Shown: positions 43,174 to 52,048 of the stretch, piece after piece
How the letters are laid out: each line of letters starts with the position of its first letter
Numbering within the stretch: the first letter of the stretch is position 1
DNA from: Rhodopseudomonas palustris
Lineage (GTDB): Bacteria > Pseudomonadota > Alphaproteobacteria > Rhizobiales > Xanthobacteraceae
DNA length: 64,000 nt
Reading direction: 5' to 3'
NCBI RefSeq assembly: GCF_003226555.1
Contig: NZ_QKQS01000006.1
Span: 403,788-467,787 of the forward strand
The notes under the pieces: generated by a model
Databases searched by the model: none
The model's input: the letters and a program-made list of their open reading frames with translations, nothing else
Told to the model about the DNA's origin: nothing
Program-made: the position numbers and the translations under genes

Positions 43174-44610
43174 TTAGGACCTGGTCAGCTGGCCCTGCAT
43201 CAGAATCGTGTCGCGCCGCCGCGTCAGAGGGAACATCGTCACCAGCGTGGCAATGAGCAACACCAGTTCGAGGTAATAGACAAAGTGATAACCCGCCGCG
43301 GCGCCATCCCACCCGTGCGGCGCGTAAGCGGTTACCAGGTCACGCAAAATACCACCGAGCGCGATGGCGATACCGGCGGCGGACGCCTGCACCGCGCCCC
43401 ATGCGCCCAGTGCAAGACCGACCTGATCCCTCGGAGCCGCATTCATCGTCGCCGTCAGCGTGCCGTGGCCGAACAGGCCGGCGCCGAAGCCAATCATCAA
43501 TGTGCCGAAGCCGAACACCAGCGCCGAAGCCATCATCGAAGACAGGCTTGCAGAGAAGATCACGGCCAGGAACGCGGGAATACCAACCAGCGCGCCGGCG
43601 CTTGCCATCCGAAACGGATCGGCACCGCGGCTGAGCACGCGCGAGGCATAGCCGAAGCCGAGCAAGCCGCCGACCGCAAGAGCCGCGGTGAGCTTGGTGG
43701 TATCACCGACCGTCAGATTCAGGATCTGCCCGCCGTAAGGTTCGAGCAGCACGTCTTCCATGCTGAACGCCATGGTACCGAAACCGACCGCCACCAGCCG
43801 GCGCATCGCGTTCGGCCCTTGGATGAACGCATCCCAGGACTGGCGGAAGCCGGCACTCGGCGCATCGGGATGCGCGGTCGCCTGATTGGGATTGTCGCGG
43901 CGGCGCGCCTCCATCTTCCACGAGGCGATGCCGTTGAGAACGATGGTGACCACCGCGGAGCCCTGGATCACCTGGATAAGGCGACCGGGCGAGAAGTCGG
44001 CGAGCAGGATGCCGAAGATGATCGCGCTGGCGATCATACCTAGCATCAGCATGGTGTACATCAGGCCGACGACCTTCGGCCGCGAATCCGGCGGCGCCAG
44101 ATCGGTTGCGAGCGCGAGGCCGACGGTCTGCGTGGTATGCACGCCCGCGCCGATCAGCAGGAACGCCGTAGCGGCCGCGACCTGTCCGACCCAGACCGGC
44201 GCCTGACCGGCGTCACCGCCGCCCGACAGCACCAGCAGGGCGAACGGCAGGATTGCCAGACCGCCGAACTGCACCATCGTGCCTTTGTACAGGAACGGGA
44301 CGCGGCGCCAGCCCAGCGCGGATTTATGGACGTCGGATTTGAAGCCGATCAGCGCTCGGAATGGCGCGAAAATCAGGGGCAGCGAGACCATGATGCCGAC
44401 GATCGATGCCGGCACGTTGAGCTCGACGATCATCACCCGATTCAGCGTGCCGACCAGCAGCACCAGCGACATGCCGACTGCCACCTGAAACAGCGACAGG
44501 CGCAGCAACCGGGATAACGGCAGATCCGGCGTGGCCGCATCCGCGAAAGGCAGAAAGCGGGGCCCAAGCGAGGCCCAGACTTTCATCATCTTTTGGCTGA
44601 CTGTGTTCAT
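43174..44610 (-). CDS. pucC: LH2 assembly protein PucC
   Basis: MFS-type BCD-family membrane protein needed for LH2 accumulation. 478 residues, start MNTVSQKMMKVWASLGPRFL, hallmark GTLNRVMIVELNVPASIVG near residue 58 and about twelve helices. In R. capsulatus PucC shepherds LH2 assembly. It follows pucA after a 187-base gap and precedes the two repeat-protein genes, the usual puc operon order. Confidence 0.95.
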   Translation of the reverse strand: MNTVSQKMMKVWASLGPRFLPFADAATPDLPLSRLLRLSLFQVAVGMSLVLLVGTLNRVMIVELNVPASIVGIMVSLPLIFAPFRALIGFKSDVHKSALGWRRVPFLYKGTMVQFGGLAILPFALLVLSGGGDAGQAPVWVGQVAAATAFLLIGAGVHTTQTVGLALATDLAPPDSRPKVVGLMYTMLMLGMIASAIIFGILLADFSPGRLIQVIQGSAVVTIVLNGIASWKMEARRRDNPNQATAHPDAPSAGFRQSWDAFIQGPNAMRRLVAVGFGTMAFSMEDVLLEPYGGQILNLTVGDTTKLTAALAVGGLLGFGYASRVLSRGADPFRMASAGALVGIPAFLAVIFSASLSSMMASALVFGFGTLMIGFGAGLFGHGTLTATMNAAPRDQVGLALGAWGAVQASAAGIAIALGGILRDLVTAYAPHGWDGAAAGYHFVYYLELVLLIATLVTMFPLTRRRDTILMQGQLTRS

Positions 44611-44797
44611 CGTGCAGCGATTCCAGCTTGCGTGAGCCCGGCGGTCACGTCCGCCGGTGTCCGATCGAACAGCACCACTTTGAGGCCAAAGATGAACTGC
44701 GGCAGATCAAAAGTCCGCACCTCGATCCGGCTACAAAGCAAGCGACCGGGACCCTTGGATCCCGGTCCAGCCACAACAGCTTCAGAAAGAAGCTGAA

Positions 44798-44977
44798 TTA
44801 GCCGATGGAGACCGAGCTCTCGATCGCCGCAGCCTTGCCGTTCCAGTACTTCGAGAACCAGGTGGTGTTGCTGAGAACAGCAAAGTGCACCAGGATCGCG
44901 ATCACGGTCACGCTGCCGAGCAGGAGCGGAAGACCAACGGTCGGCTTCACAACAGTCCAAATACGACCTTGATTCAT
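44798..44977 (-). CDS. pucA: Light-harvesting 2 alpha polypeptide
   Basis: 59 residues starting [20 protein letters not shown]. His31 (AILVHFAVL) binds B850 and the N-terminal Met region binds B800. Tyr44-Trp45 (SKYWNG) are the hydrogen-bond donors of B800-850 antennae, not the low-light forms. The ribosome-binding site AAGGAG is close to the ATG. The gene was read directly because it is short. Twelve bases after pucB. Confidence 0.96.
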   Translation of the reverse strand: MNQGRIWTVVKPTVGLPLLLGSVTVIAILVHFAVLSNTTWFSKYWNGKAAAIESSVSIG

Positions 44978-44989
44978 CTTACGTACTCC

Positions 44990-45145
44990 TTAGTGCAGCC
45001 AGGGCGAGTAAACATACGCCAGGAAGTGAGCGACGATGGCGATCGCGCCGAAGATGCGCGTGCCGTCGATCACATGCTTGTGGAGCTCTTCCGATTCCGC
45101 GATCGTCAGACCGGTCGGCCAGACCTTGTTGGGATCGTCTGCCAT
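44990..45145 (-). CDS. pucB: Light-harvesting 2 beta polypeptide
   Basis: 51 residues from [20 protein letters not shown], ending YVYSPWLH. His40 (AIVAHFLAY) is the B850 ligand and His22 the conserved cytoplasmic histidine. GGAGG precedes the ATG; the frame extends 15 codons upstream but without a better site. First gene of the puc operon and divergent from the phytochrome gene across a 342-base regulatory gap. Confidence 0.96.
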   Translation of the reverse strand: MADDPNKVWPTGLTIAESEELHKHVIDGTRIFGAIAIVAHFLAYVYSPWLH

Positions 45146-45368
45146 AGTAAATCCTCCAGAGAGACTTACAGTGTCGTGCTGAACCTGCACGTAGGTTGAT
45201 TGTCGCTGCTACGCCGAACATTCGTTCGCTTGGTCTCAGCATTTCCTTTCAGCCCCGACACCCGGCCGACAACGACGAGACTCGTCTCGCGTTGGGGTGG
45301 GCCGATGCGGATGCTTCCAGCCCTCGGATGACGAGGACTCACGCCCTGATCACATCCGAGTGATTGTA

Positions 45369-45408
45369 AGAGTATCCTGACACACATCTTTGTCAATTTA
45401 ACATGACA
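45369..45408 (-). promoter_or_regulatory. puc promoter with PpsR box
   Basis: TGTCAATTTAACATGACA (45391-45408) is an exact TGT-N12-ACA. Read toward pucB its inner edge is TTGACA (45396-45391), a perfect -35, with TACTCT 16 bases on (45374-45369) as a poor -10. PpsR would block the -35. The transcript leader would be about 220 bases. Confidence 0.68.
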
Positions 45409-45470
45409 CCGTGAACTGTCCGTGTCATACCGGACAGCCTCAAACCGGTCCGACAAGTCCCGGACACGGA
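45403..45470. promoter_or_regulatory. Overlapping inverted repeats in the puc-phytochrome gap
   Basis: ATGACAC-N12-GTGTCAT (45403-45428, 7-bp arms) overlaps the PpsR box. CTGTCCG-N8-CGGACAG (45416-45437) lies inside it, and TCCGTGTC (45419-45426) pairs with GACACGGA (45463-45470). They are candidate sites for the adjacent LuxR-type regulator or another factor. The sequence from 45470 to the phytochrome start is AT-rich. Confidence 0.5.
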
Positions 45471-45487
45471 AAATTGAGTAAATTGTG

Positions 45488-47803
45488 ATGCACTCTGGTC
45501 TTGACAATTTGACCGAGTTTGATGTCGCGGATTGCCCCGCATCTGGTCGTCCCGGCGGCCGGCGCGTGGGGGCGCTTCTTCCCGGTTCGATCCAGCCTCA
45601 CGCAGCTTTGCTGGCGCTGGCGCCGGACGATTTGGAGATCGTTCACGCCGGAGGGGCGACCGAGGCGTTGTTCGGCGCGCCCGCAGAGCTGCTGCCGGGG
45701 GCCGCGGCCACCACGGTGTTTTCCTCCGACCAGATCGACCGGCTGCGCTCGCTGGCGATTGCGGACTTGCCGATCGAGCAGCCCTTATACGCGTTCACTT
45801 TCGACGCGCCCAACGCCATGCCGACCGACGTGATCGCCCATCATGCCTCCGGGCTGCTGGTAGTGGAGCTCGATCCGCGACGCGAACCGCCGCCCGACAA
45901 CTCGCTGGCGCTGGTACAGTCGATGATCCGGCGCGTGCAGACCGCTTCCACGGTGCAGGGTTTCTGCGAGTCCATGGCGACCGAGTTGCGCAGCGTCACC
46001 GGCTTCGATCGGGTGATGGTGTATCGCTTCGCAGCGGACGGCAGCGGTGACGTGATCGCCGAGGCGCGCGCGCCGGAGGTCGGATCGTTTCTCGGGCTGC
46101 GCGATCCGCAACCGGATATTCCGAAGCAGCCGGAGCCCGGCAGCCGTATCCAATTGCAGCCCGACGCCCGAGCGATCGCAGCACCGGTGCTGCCGGGAAT
46201 CGATCCGCGCAGCGGTGCTGCGCTGGACCTCTCCCACAGCTCGATCCGCAGCGCCTCGCCTGAACACCGGCTGTATCTGGCTCAACTCGGCGTCGCGGCT
46301 TCGTTGTCACTGTCGTTGATCGTCGATGGAGTCCCCTGGGGACTGATGGTCTGCCATCACGCCACCCCACGCTTTCTGCCCTACCGGATGCGCGAAGCCT
46401 GCGCGCTGTTCGCCGAGATGGCGTCGTCGCAGCTCGAAGCACGGCTCGCCGCCGAACAGCTCGCCACCAGCCTGCGCAGCGCCCGCATCCGTGAGGAATT
46501 GGTGACGCGGATGAGTCAGGAGTCCGACCTCGCCGAGGGGCTCATTCGGTTCTATCCCGATCTGCTCCATTTCATTTCGGCGGCCGGGGTCGGTTTGTGG
46601 ATCGACGGCCAGTTCACCGGAACCGGCATCACGCCGACCGCCACGGAGATCGCCGCGCTGATCGGCTGGCTGCATGGCGTGGCGCATGGCGGCGTGTACC
46701 ATACCGACTGCTTGCCGCTAGCCTATCCGCCGGCCAAAACGTTCGCCGCACAGGCCTGCGGCCTGATCGCAATGTCGCTGTCGAATACGCCGCGCGACTA
46801 CGTGCTGTGGTTTCGCCCCGAAATCGTCCGCCGGGTCACCTGGGCCGGCGCGCCGAACAAGCCGGTGGGCATCGACAGCAGCGACGTTCGCTCGACCAAG
46901 GGCTGCCCCGCGAGCTGGGAAGAAACGGTGCGGCTGCACGGCGAGCCTTGGCATGACGCCGAGATCGACGCCGCGCACCGGCTGCGCGAGTCGCTGCTCG
47001 AGGTCGTGCTACGCCGGATCAACGGCATCGCCCGCGAGCGCAGATCGGCGCTGTTGCTGCAAGAGCAATTGATGCGACAGGTCGAGATCGGCCTGAGCCG
47101 ATCGAAGGACGTCGCGCAGACGCTGCAGGAGGAAAAGCGGCGCCGTGTGCTGGTCGAGGCCGACCTGTCCCAGGTGCTGCGCCGGACAGTCGAGGACCAG
47201 GAGGCGGAGCGGCTGCGGATCGCGCGCGAGCTGCACGATACGCTCGGCCAGTCGCTGACCTTGCTGCAGCTCGGCTTCGACAAACTCGGCCAGGCCGCCG
47301 GCGACGTCCCGGAATTGAAGCAGCGGATCGCCGAAATGAAGAGCCTGACCGCAGACATCGGCAGCCAGGCCAATCGGCTCGCCTGGGAAATCCGCCCGAC
47401 CGCGCTCGACGATCTCGGCATCGAGACCGCGATCCAGAATCTGCTGGATTCCTGGAGCGAGAAATCGGGCATCGAATTCGATCTGCACATTACGCTCGGC
47501 GCGCGCCGGCTGCCGTCCGCGATCGAAACCACGCTGTATCGCGTCTTGCAGGAAGCACTGACGAATGTCGTCCGCCATGCCGCGGCCCGCCATGTCGGAG
47601 TGGTGCTGCGGCTGCACGACGATCAGGTCACGATGATCGTCGAAGACGACGGCCGTGGCTTCTCCACCGCAGGCCCGGGAAAACCGGCAAACCGGCTCGG
47701 CCTGCTCGGCATTCGTGAGCGGCTGTCGCTGGTCGGCGGCACGCTCGAACTCGAAACCGCGCCGGGCAAGGGCACCGCGCTCTACGCCCGAATTCCGTTG
47801 TGA
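45488..47803 (+). CDS. BphP4-like bacteriophytochrome histidine kinase
   Basis: 771 residues from the ATG (a GTG lies one codon before). PAS (about 12-130), GAF (about 150-320), PHY (about 330-510), and a NarX-like kinase with ERLRIARELHDTLGQ (His583) and an ATPase domain ending GLLGIRERLSLVGG. Conserved His260 (SASPEH) and His290 (MVCHH) are present. Biliverdin Cys16 sits 15 residues before LPGSIQPH's proline, about eight too far; PASDIP reads PQPDIP; the PHY tongue PRxSF reads GCPAS. This fits BphP4, a redox-sensing derivative in some strains. Regulates puc with the next gene. Confidence 0.88.
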   Translation: MHSGLDNLTEFDVADCPASGRPGGRRVGALLPGSIQPHAALLALAPDDLEIVHAGGATEALFGAPAELLPGAAATTVFSSDQIDRLRSLAIADLPIEQPLYAFTFDAPNAMPTDVIAHHASGLLVVELDPRREPPPDNSLALVQSMIRRVQTASTVQGFCESMATELRSVTGFDRVMVYRFAADGSGDVIAEARAPEVGSFLGLRDPQPDIPKQPEPGSRIQLQPDARAIAAPVLPGIDPRSGAALDLSHSSIRSASPEHRLYLAQLGVAASLSLSLIVDGVPWGLMVCHHATPRFLPYRMREACALFAEMASSQLEARLAAEQLATSLRSARIREELVTRMSQESDLAEGLIRFYPDLLHFISAAGVGLWIDGQFTGTGITPTATEIAALIGWLHGVAHGGVYHTDCLPLAYPPAKTFAAQACGLIAMSLSNTPRDYVLWFRPEIVRRVTWAGAPNKPVGIDSSDVRSTKGCPASWEETVRLHGEPWHDAEIDAAHRLRESLLEVVLRRINGIARERRSALLLQEQLMRQVEIGLSRSKDVAQTLQEEKRRRVLVEADLSQVLRRTVEDQEAERLRIARELHDTLGQSLTLLQLGFDKLGQAAGDVPELKQRIAEMKSLTADIGSQANRLAWEIRPTALDDLGIETAIQNLLDSWSEKSGIEFDLHITLGARRLPSAIETTLYRVLQEALTNVVRHAAARHVGVVLRLHDDQVTMIVEDDGRGFSTAGPGKPANRLGLLGIRERLSLVGGTLELETAPGKGTALYARIPL

Positions 47804-47806
47804 CCT

Positions 47807-48493
47807 ATGGAAGTGACCGCGATGGACCAGCAAGCATCTTCCCGACTGCGCGTCTTTCTCGCCGACGATCACCCGGTCGTGCTCAGCGGCATGAAAGCTC
47901 TGGTGGCTGACGACCCCGGCCTCGAGGTGGTCGGTGAAGCCAACGACGGTCCCAACGCGCTGCGACGCGCCACCGAACTCAGACCCGACGTTGCCGTGCT
48001 CGATCTGTCGATGCCCGGTCTCAACGGCATCGAGGTGGCTCGGAAATTTCTCGCCGCGTGCCCTGATTGCCGGGTGCTGGTGCTGACCGTGCACGAAGAC
48101 GGCGCTTACTTGCGGCAACTGCTCGACCTCGGCGTCGCCGGCTACGTGCTGAAGCGCTCCGCCACCGAGGAGCTGATCCGCGGCATCCATGCGGTCGGCA
48201 CCGGCGGCATCTATCTCGACCCGGCGATCGCCGGCCGGGCGATCGGCCGCGCCACGACGCACCCGCACCATGGCGAAGAGCACAACGCGGTGTCGGAGCT
48301 GTCGACCCGCGAAATCGAGGTGCTGCGGCTGGCGGCAATCGGCCACAGCAACAAGACCATCGCCGCCAAGCTGCAGATCGGCGCCAAGAGCGTCGAGACC
48401 TACAAGGCACGCGGAATGGCGAAGCTCGGGTTCCACAACCGCGTCGAGGTGGTGCGGTTCGCGCTCAGCATGGGCTGGCTGTCCGACCCATAG
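47807..48493 (+). CDS. LuxR/NarL-family response regulator paired with the phytochrome
   Basis: 228 residues. The receiver domain starts RVFLADDHPVVLSGMKAL with phosphoacceptor Asp66 (VLDLSMPG) and the C-terminal HTH is LSTREIEVLRLAAIGHSNKT. Two ATGs are possible, 47807 and 47822. It begins three bases after the kinase stop, so they are a two-component pair. In Rps. palustris the equivalent pair controls the neighbouring LH2 genes; here that is by synteny. Confidence 0.92.
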   Translation: MEVTAMDQQASSRLRVFLADDHPVVLSGMKALVADDPGLEVVGEANDGPNALRRATELRPDVAVLDLSMPGLNGIEVARKFLAACPDCRVLVLTVHEDGAYLRQLLDLGVAGYVLKRSATEELIRGIHAVGTGGIYLDPAIAGRAIGRATTHPHHGEEHNAVSELSTREIEVLRLAAIGHSNKTIAAKLQIGAKSVETYKARGMAKLGFHNRVEVVRFALSMGWLSDP

Positions 48494-48625
48494 GCACTTC
48501 AGACCTGCAACCGTTGATCCGGTCCTGACGACCCGCTAGCTTGCTCGCTGGTTGAGCAAGCAAAACGTCCCGCGGGGCGGCGCTTCAGACGCCGTCATCC
48601 AAACGGGAAGCATGGGGAGGACCGA

Positions 48626-49834
48626 ATGACCGTCGACACGCGGACACAGAAGCCGCAGGCCACCGCCGCTCGGGTTTCCACAGCCAAGGCCCTCGACGGG
48701 CTCCGTGTGCTCGATTTCTCCACCACGATCGCCGGCCCGCATTGCACCCGGATGCTGTCCGACATGGGCGCCGAGGTGATCAAGATCGAAGCCGCCGAAG
48801 GCGATACGATGCGCAACCGTCCGCCGGTGCGCAAAAACTGCAGCACCGCGTTCGGCCAGCTCAACGTCGGCAAGAAGAGCATCGTGCTCGATCTGAAATC
48901 GGCGGCCGGGCTCGAAGCCGTGCAGCGGCTGGTCGCCTCCGCGGACGTGCTGGTGGAGAATTTCCGCCCCGGCGTGATGCAACGGCTGCAGATGGACTAC
49001 GAGTCGCTGCGCGGCTTCAATCCGGAGCTGATCTACTGCTCGATCTCCGGCTATGGACAGACCGGGCCGTCGGCGGAATTGCCGGCCTATGCGCCGGCGA
49101 TCCATGCGGCGTCTGGCTTCGACATGGCGCATCTCGCCTATCAGCCCGGCCGCGACCGCCCCGACTACTGCGGCATCTATCTGGCCGACGTGGTCAGCGG
49201 CATCTACGCCTATGGGGCGATTACTTCGGCACTGTATCAACGCGTGCGCACCGGCGAGGGCCAGCACATCGACGTCTCGATGCTGGAATCGATGCTGACG
49301 CTGACGCTGAACGAAATGCAGTGGTCGCAGTTTCCGGTGACGCTGCCGGCGCGGCCGCAATTCGGCCCGGTGGAAACCTCCGATGGCTATGTGATGATCG
49401 CGGTCGCCAGCGAGAAGTCGTTCCGCAGCTTCATGTTGGCGGCCGAGCGTCCCGACCTGATCACCGACCCGCGATTTGCGAAATATGCCGACCGGCGTCT
49501 CAACTGGGGCGAGCTGATGGATACGATCGAGACATGGTCGCGCAAGCTGACGTCCAAGCAATGCCTCGCGACGCTCGACAAGTTCGGCGTGCCCTGCTCG
49601 GCCTATCGCACCGTGGCCGAGGCGATGGCCGATCCGCAGACAGCGCACCGCCAGGCGCTCGCTGAAGTGCACGACGACGACGGCAGCTTCAAAGTGCTCA
49701 ATTTGCCGTTCCGCATGTCGGCGGCCAATCCGTCGCCCAATCCGAAAGTGGCGCGGCTCGGCGAGCATACCAAAGCGGTGCTGCAGCAGACCGGCTATTC
49801 CGACGACGATCTCGCGCAGTTCGGCGCCGGATAG
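48626..49834 (+). CDS. CaiB/BaiF (class III) CoA-transferase
   Basis: 402 residues, beginning MTVDTRTQKPQATAARVSTA with GGGGAGGA before the ATG. LRVLDFSTTIAGPHCTRMLSDMGAEVIKIE and DVLVENFRPGVMQRL are family signatures, and Asp in YCGIYLADVVSGIYA corresponds to the catalytic aspartate region. It transfers CoA between carboxylates in a small-acid pathway whose substrate is unknown. Convergent with and six bases from the MaoC gene. Confidence 0.92.
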   Translation: MTVDTRTQKPQATAARVSTAKALDGLRVLDFSTTIAGPHCTRMLSDMGAEVIKIEAAEGDTMRNRPPVRKNCSTAFGQLNVGKKSIVLDLKSAAGLEAVQRLVASADVLVENFRPGVMQRLQMDYESLRGFNPELIYCSISGYGQTGPSAELPAYAPAIHAASGFDMAHLAYQPGRDRPDYCGIYLADVVSGIYAYGAITSALYQRVRTGEGQHIDVSMLESMLTLTLNEMQWSQFPVTLPARPQFGPVETSDGYVMIAVASEKSFRSFMLAAERPDLITDPRFAKYADRRLNWGELMDTIETWSRKLTSKQCLATLDKFGVPCSAYRTVAEAMADPQTAHRQALAEVHDDDGSFKVLNLPFRMSAANPSPNPKVARLGEHTKAVLQQTGYSDDDLAQFGAG

Positions 49835-49840
49835 AAGGTT

Positions 49841-50335
49841 TCAGGGCCCCCCCATCCGCATCAGGTATTTCTGCTCGCCACTCAGCACCAGCTCGCCGCG
49901 CTGATTGTGCACCGTCGACGTCACCGTGACGATGCCGGTGGTGCGCTGCGGCTTCAATTCGGCGATGGTGAGCGCCGGATACAGAGTATCGCCGGCATGG
50001 ACCGGTTTGTGGAATTTCGACGACTGCTCGATGAACCCCAGTAGCGCCTCGCCGAGCACGTGCGGAAACAGCCCGGCGCCGGATGCGGTGAAGCACAGCA
50101 CCTGCAGCCCGTGCGCGAGCAACCCGGGATGGCCCTGCGCACGGCAATATTCGACGTCGTAATGGATCGGGTGGTTGTCGCCGGAGACGGCCTGGAACGC
50201 AGCGAAGTTCGCCTCGGTGATGGTACGGCTCGGCAGCACGAAACGCTCGCCGAGCACGAGTTCGGAGAACGGCCGCGGCGCGACGACGCGATGTGCCGCC
50301 TTGTCGAATCCGCCCGCCTGCTGCCCGTCAGCCAT
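49841..50335 (-). CDS. MaoC-like dehydratase
   Basis: 164 residues. Hot-dog fold with the hydratase 2 signature FAAFQAVSGDNHPIHYDVEYC (Asp-x4-His, residues ~45-65) followed by GHPGLLAHGLQVLCF. Probably hydrates an enoyl-CoA or dehydrates a 3-hydroxyacyl-CoA. Partnered by position with the CoA-transferase, perhaps acting on the same acid (inference). Confidence 0.88.
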   Translation of the reverse strand: MADGQQAGGFDKAAHRVVAPRPFSELVLGERFVLPSRTITEANFAAFQAVSGDNHPIHYDVEYCRAQGHPGLLAHGLQVLCFTASGAGLFPHVLGEALLGFIEQSSKFHKPVHAGDTLYPALTIAELKPQRTTGIVTVTSTVHNQRGELVLSGEQKYLMRMGGP

Positions 50336-50411
50336 GCCGCACCTCCCATCGTTTTACGGAGAAGATTAGCGTGACGCAGCGGATCGGACCACCGGCCGCG
50401 ACGACGGATAC

Positions 50412-50660
50412 CTATGCGGCGCGACGGAGGCGGACGCGCCAGACGTCGGGCCCCTGCTCAAGGTAACTCCACTCGCAATCGTCGCCGTGTACGGCGGCGA
50501 AGAATTGCCGCAGCGGCCGCGGATCGTGATCGACTACGATCTGCATTGCGGCGCCGACCGCAAGCTGATCGAACAGCCGCGGAATGATCTCGTGGCGCTG
50601 ATACGGCGGAATCTCGCGAACGTCGAGCACCCGTTCAGCGATGATGGCGGCTTCGGTCAT
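50412..50660 (-). CDS. DUF2249 small protein
   Basis: 82 residues (MTEAAIIAERVLDVREIPPY). The LDVREIPPYQRHEIIPRLFDQL and VVDHDPRPLRQFF motifs are those of DUF2249, a TusA/SirA-like fold often encoded with denitrification or nitrite-reduction genes. It lies 42 bases after nnrS on the same strand, probably in the same operon. Confidence 0.85.
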   Translation of the reverse strand: MTEAAIIAERVLDVREIPPYQRHEIIPRLFDQLAVGAAMQIVVDHDPRPLRQFFAAVHGDDCEWSYLEQGPDVWRVRLRRAA

Positions 50661-50702
50661 GAGTCCTGTCCTGGCTGGAGTTGCAGTTCGATTCCAACAT
50701 CG

Positions 50703-51929
50703 TCAGTGCGGCTTGCCGCGGGCGAGCAGCGTCGGCCCGTAGCTCAGCGCGAAGCCGAGGAAGGCTGTGGCCCAGCCGAGTGCGGCCAGATGCAGCAGCG
50801 GATCGCTCCAGGCCGGCAGCAGCGTCGCCGCGATCCGCGCGGTGACGGCGAGCAGCGCCGCCAGATAGATCCCCTGCGTCGGCAATGACGCGGTGAGTTG
50901 TTGGCCGGTGTGGCCGAGCGAGGCGCGAGTCATCACCGCCAGCGTCATCACCCCGGCGCCGCCGACCATCCAGGCGTGGATGCCGGCGCTGACCGGGATC
51001 AGCCCGAACGCCGCCGCCGACGTCAGCAGGAAGCCGAGCGGAACGAAGAAGTAGCCGACATGCAGCACCAGCAGCAGCTTCTCCTTGACGGTTCGGTCGC
51101 CAGCCCAGCGGGCGAGCCGGACCAGATGCAGCACGCCGGGAAGCAGCAGCGCGGCGCCGCTGATCCGGCTGACCGGCTGTACGATCCACAGCACCAGCGT
51201 CAGCGCGCTGAACGCCACGATAGCCATGTCAACCTTGTTGAACGGCTGCGGCAGCCGGCCGGGCTGCTGGCGGACCAGCCAGTTCCGGGTGAAGCTCGGA
51301 GTGATGCGTCCGCCGATCAGCGAGATCAGCAGGATCACCACTGCAATACCGATCCGGATGCTGTAATCGGCGGCGCCGCCGAAATGCGCTTCGAGATGGA
51401 ACGCGACGTTGCCAACTAGCAGCAGCGTCAGCAGCGCGACGACGTTGAGGTTGCGCCAGTTACGCCCGGCGATGATCTCGCGTAGCGCGGCAAGCGCCAC
51501 AAGCAGCAGGAAGCAGGCGTCGATCGATAGCGCCGCGAGCCAGCCGGTGTCGGCCGAGAACGTCACCGCCAGCCGTCCGGCGAGCCACACCACGGCAAGT
51601 GTCGCCAGCGGCGCCCCTTGCAGCGGCAGGCGGCCAGTCCAGTTCGGAATCGCGGTCAGCAGAAAGCCGGTGATCACCGCCGGCAGATAGCCGTACAGCA
51701 TCTCGTGGACGTGCCAATCGCGCGGCGCGAACGCGGTCTGCAGCGTCAGCTCGCCGTGATACACCGGCAGCCACAGCAGCACCGCGACCGCGGCGAAGAT
51801 GGCGCCGAGCAGGAAGAACGGACGGAACCCGGCCGACAGGATGGTCCAGCGGCTCTGCAACGGATAGCGCGGCACCGGCTTGCGTTTGACAGGGCCGGCT
51901 GCGGAAGATTGGATTGTCGTGCTGCTCAT
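50703..51929 (-). CDS. nnrS: NnrS-family membrane haem protein
   Basis: 408 residues with about twelve transmembrane helices. It has the NnrS hallmark GFRPFFLLGAIFA near residue 34, HVHEMLYGY and FHLEAHFG. NnrS is a haem/copper membrane protein that protects against nitric oxide stress. Clustered with DUF2249 and NnrU, which supports the call. No FNR/NnrR box was recognised upstream. Confidence 0.92.
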   Translation of the reverse strand: MSSTTIQSSAAGPVKRKPVPRYPLQSRWTILSAGFRPFFLLGAIFAAVAVLLWLPVYHGELTLQTAFAPRDWHVHEMLYGYLPAVITGFLLTAIPNWTGRLPLQGAPLATLAVVWLAGRLAVTFSADTGWLAALSIDACFLLLVALAALREIIAGRNWRNLNVVALLTLLLVGNVAFHLEAHFGGAADYSIRIGIAVVILLISLIGGRITPSFTRNWLVRQQPGRLPQPFNKVDMAIVAFSALTLVLWIVQPVSRISGAALLLPGVLHLVRLARWAGDRTVKEKLLLVLHVGYFFVPLGFLLTSAAAFGLIPVSAGIHAWMVGGAGVMTLAVMTRASLGHTGQQLTASLPTQGIYLAALLAVTARIAATLLPAWSDPLLHLAALGWATAFLGFALSYGPTLLARGKPH

Positions 51930-52048
51930 CGCGGTCCACCGGAACTGGCACCGGCGTCCAGGGCCGGCTCATCCTGTGTAGGGGCGCGGCCCTTGAGGCT
52001 GGTTGTGCCAGCACAAACTCGCGAACGATTTGCGTCTGGCAGCGTCCG

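Noticed and set aside
45485..45487. GTG start for the phytochrome
   Set aside because: The ATG directly after it is equally placed and gives residue numbers that match the conserved histidines at 260 and 290.
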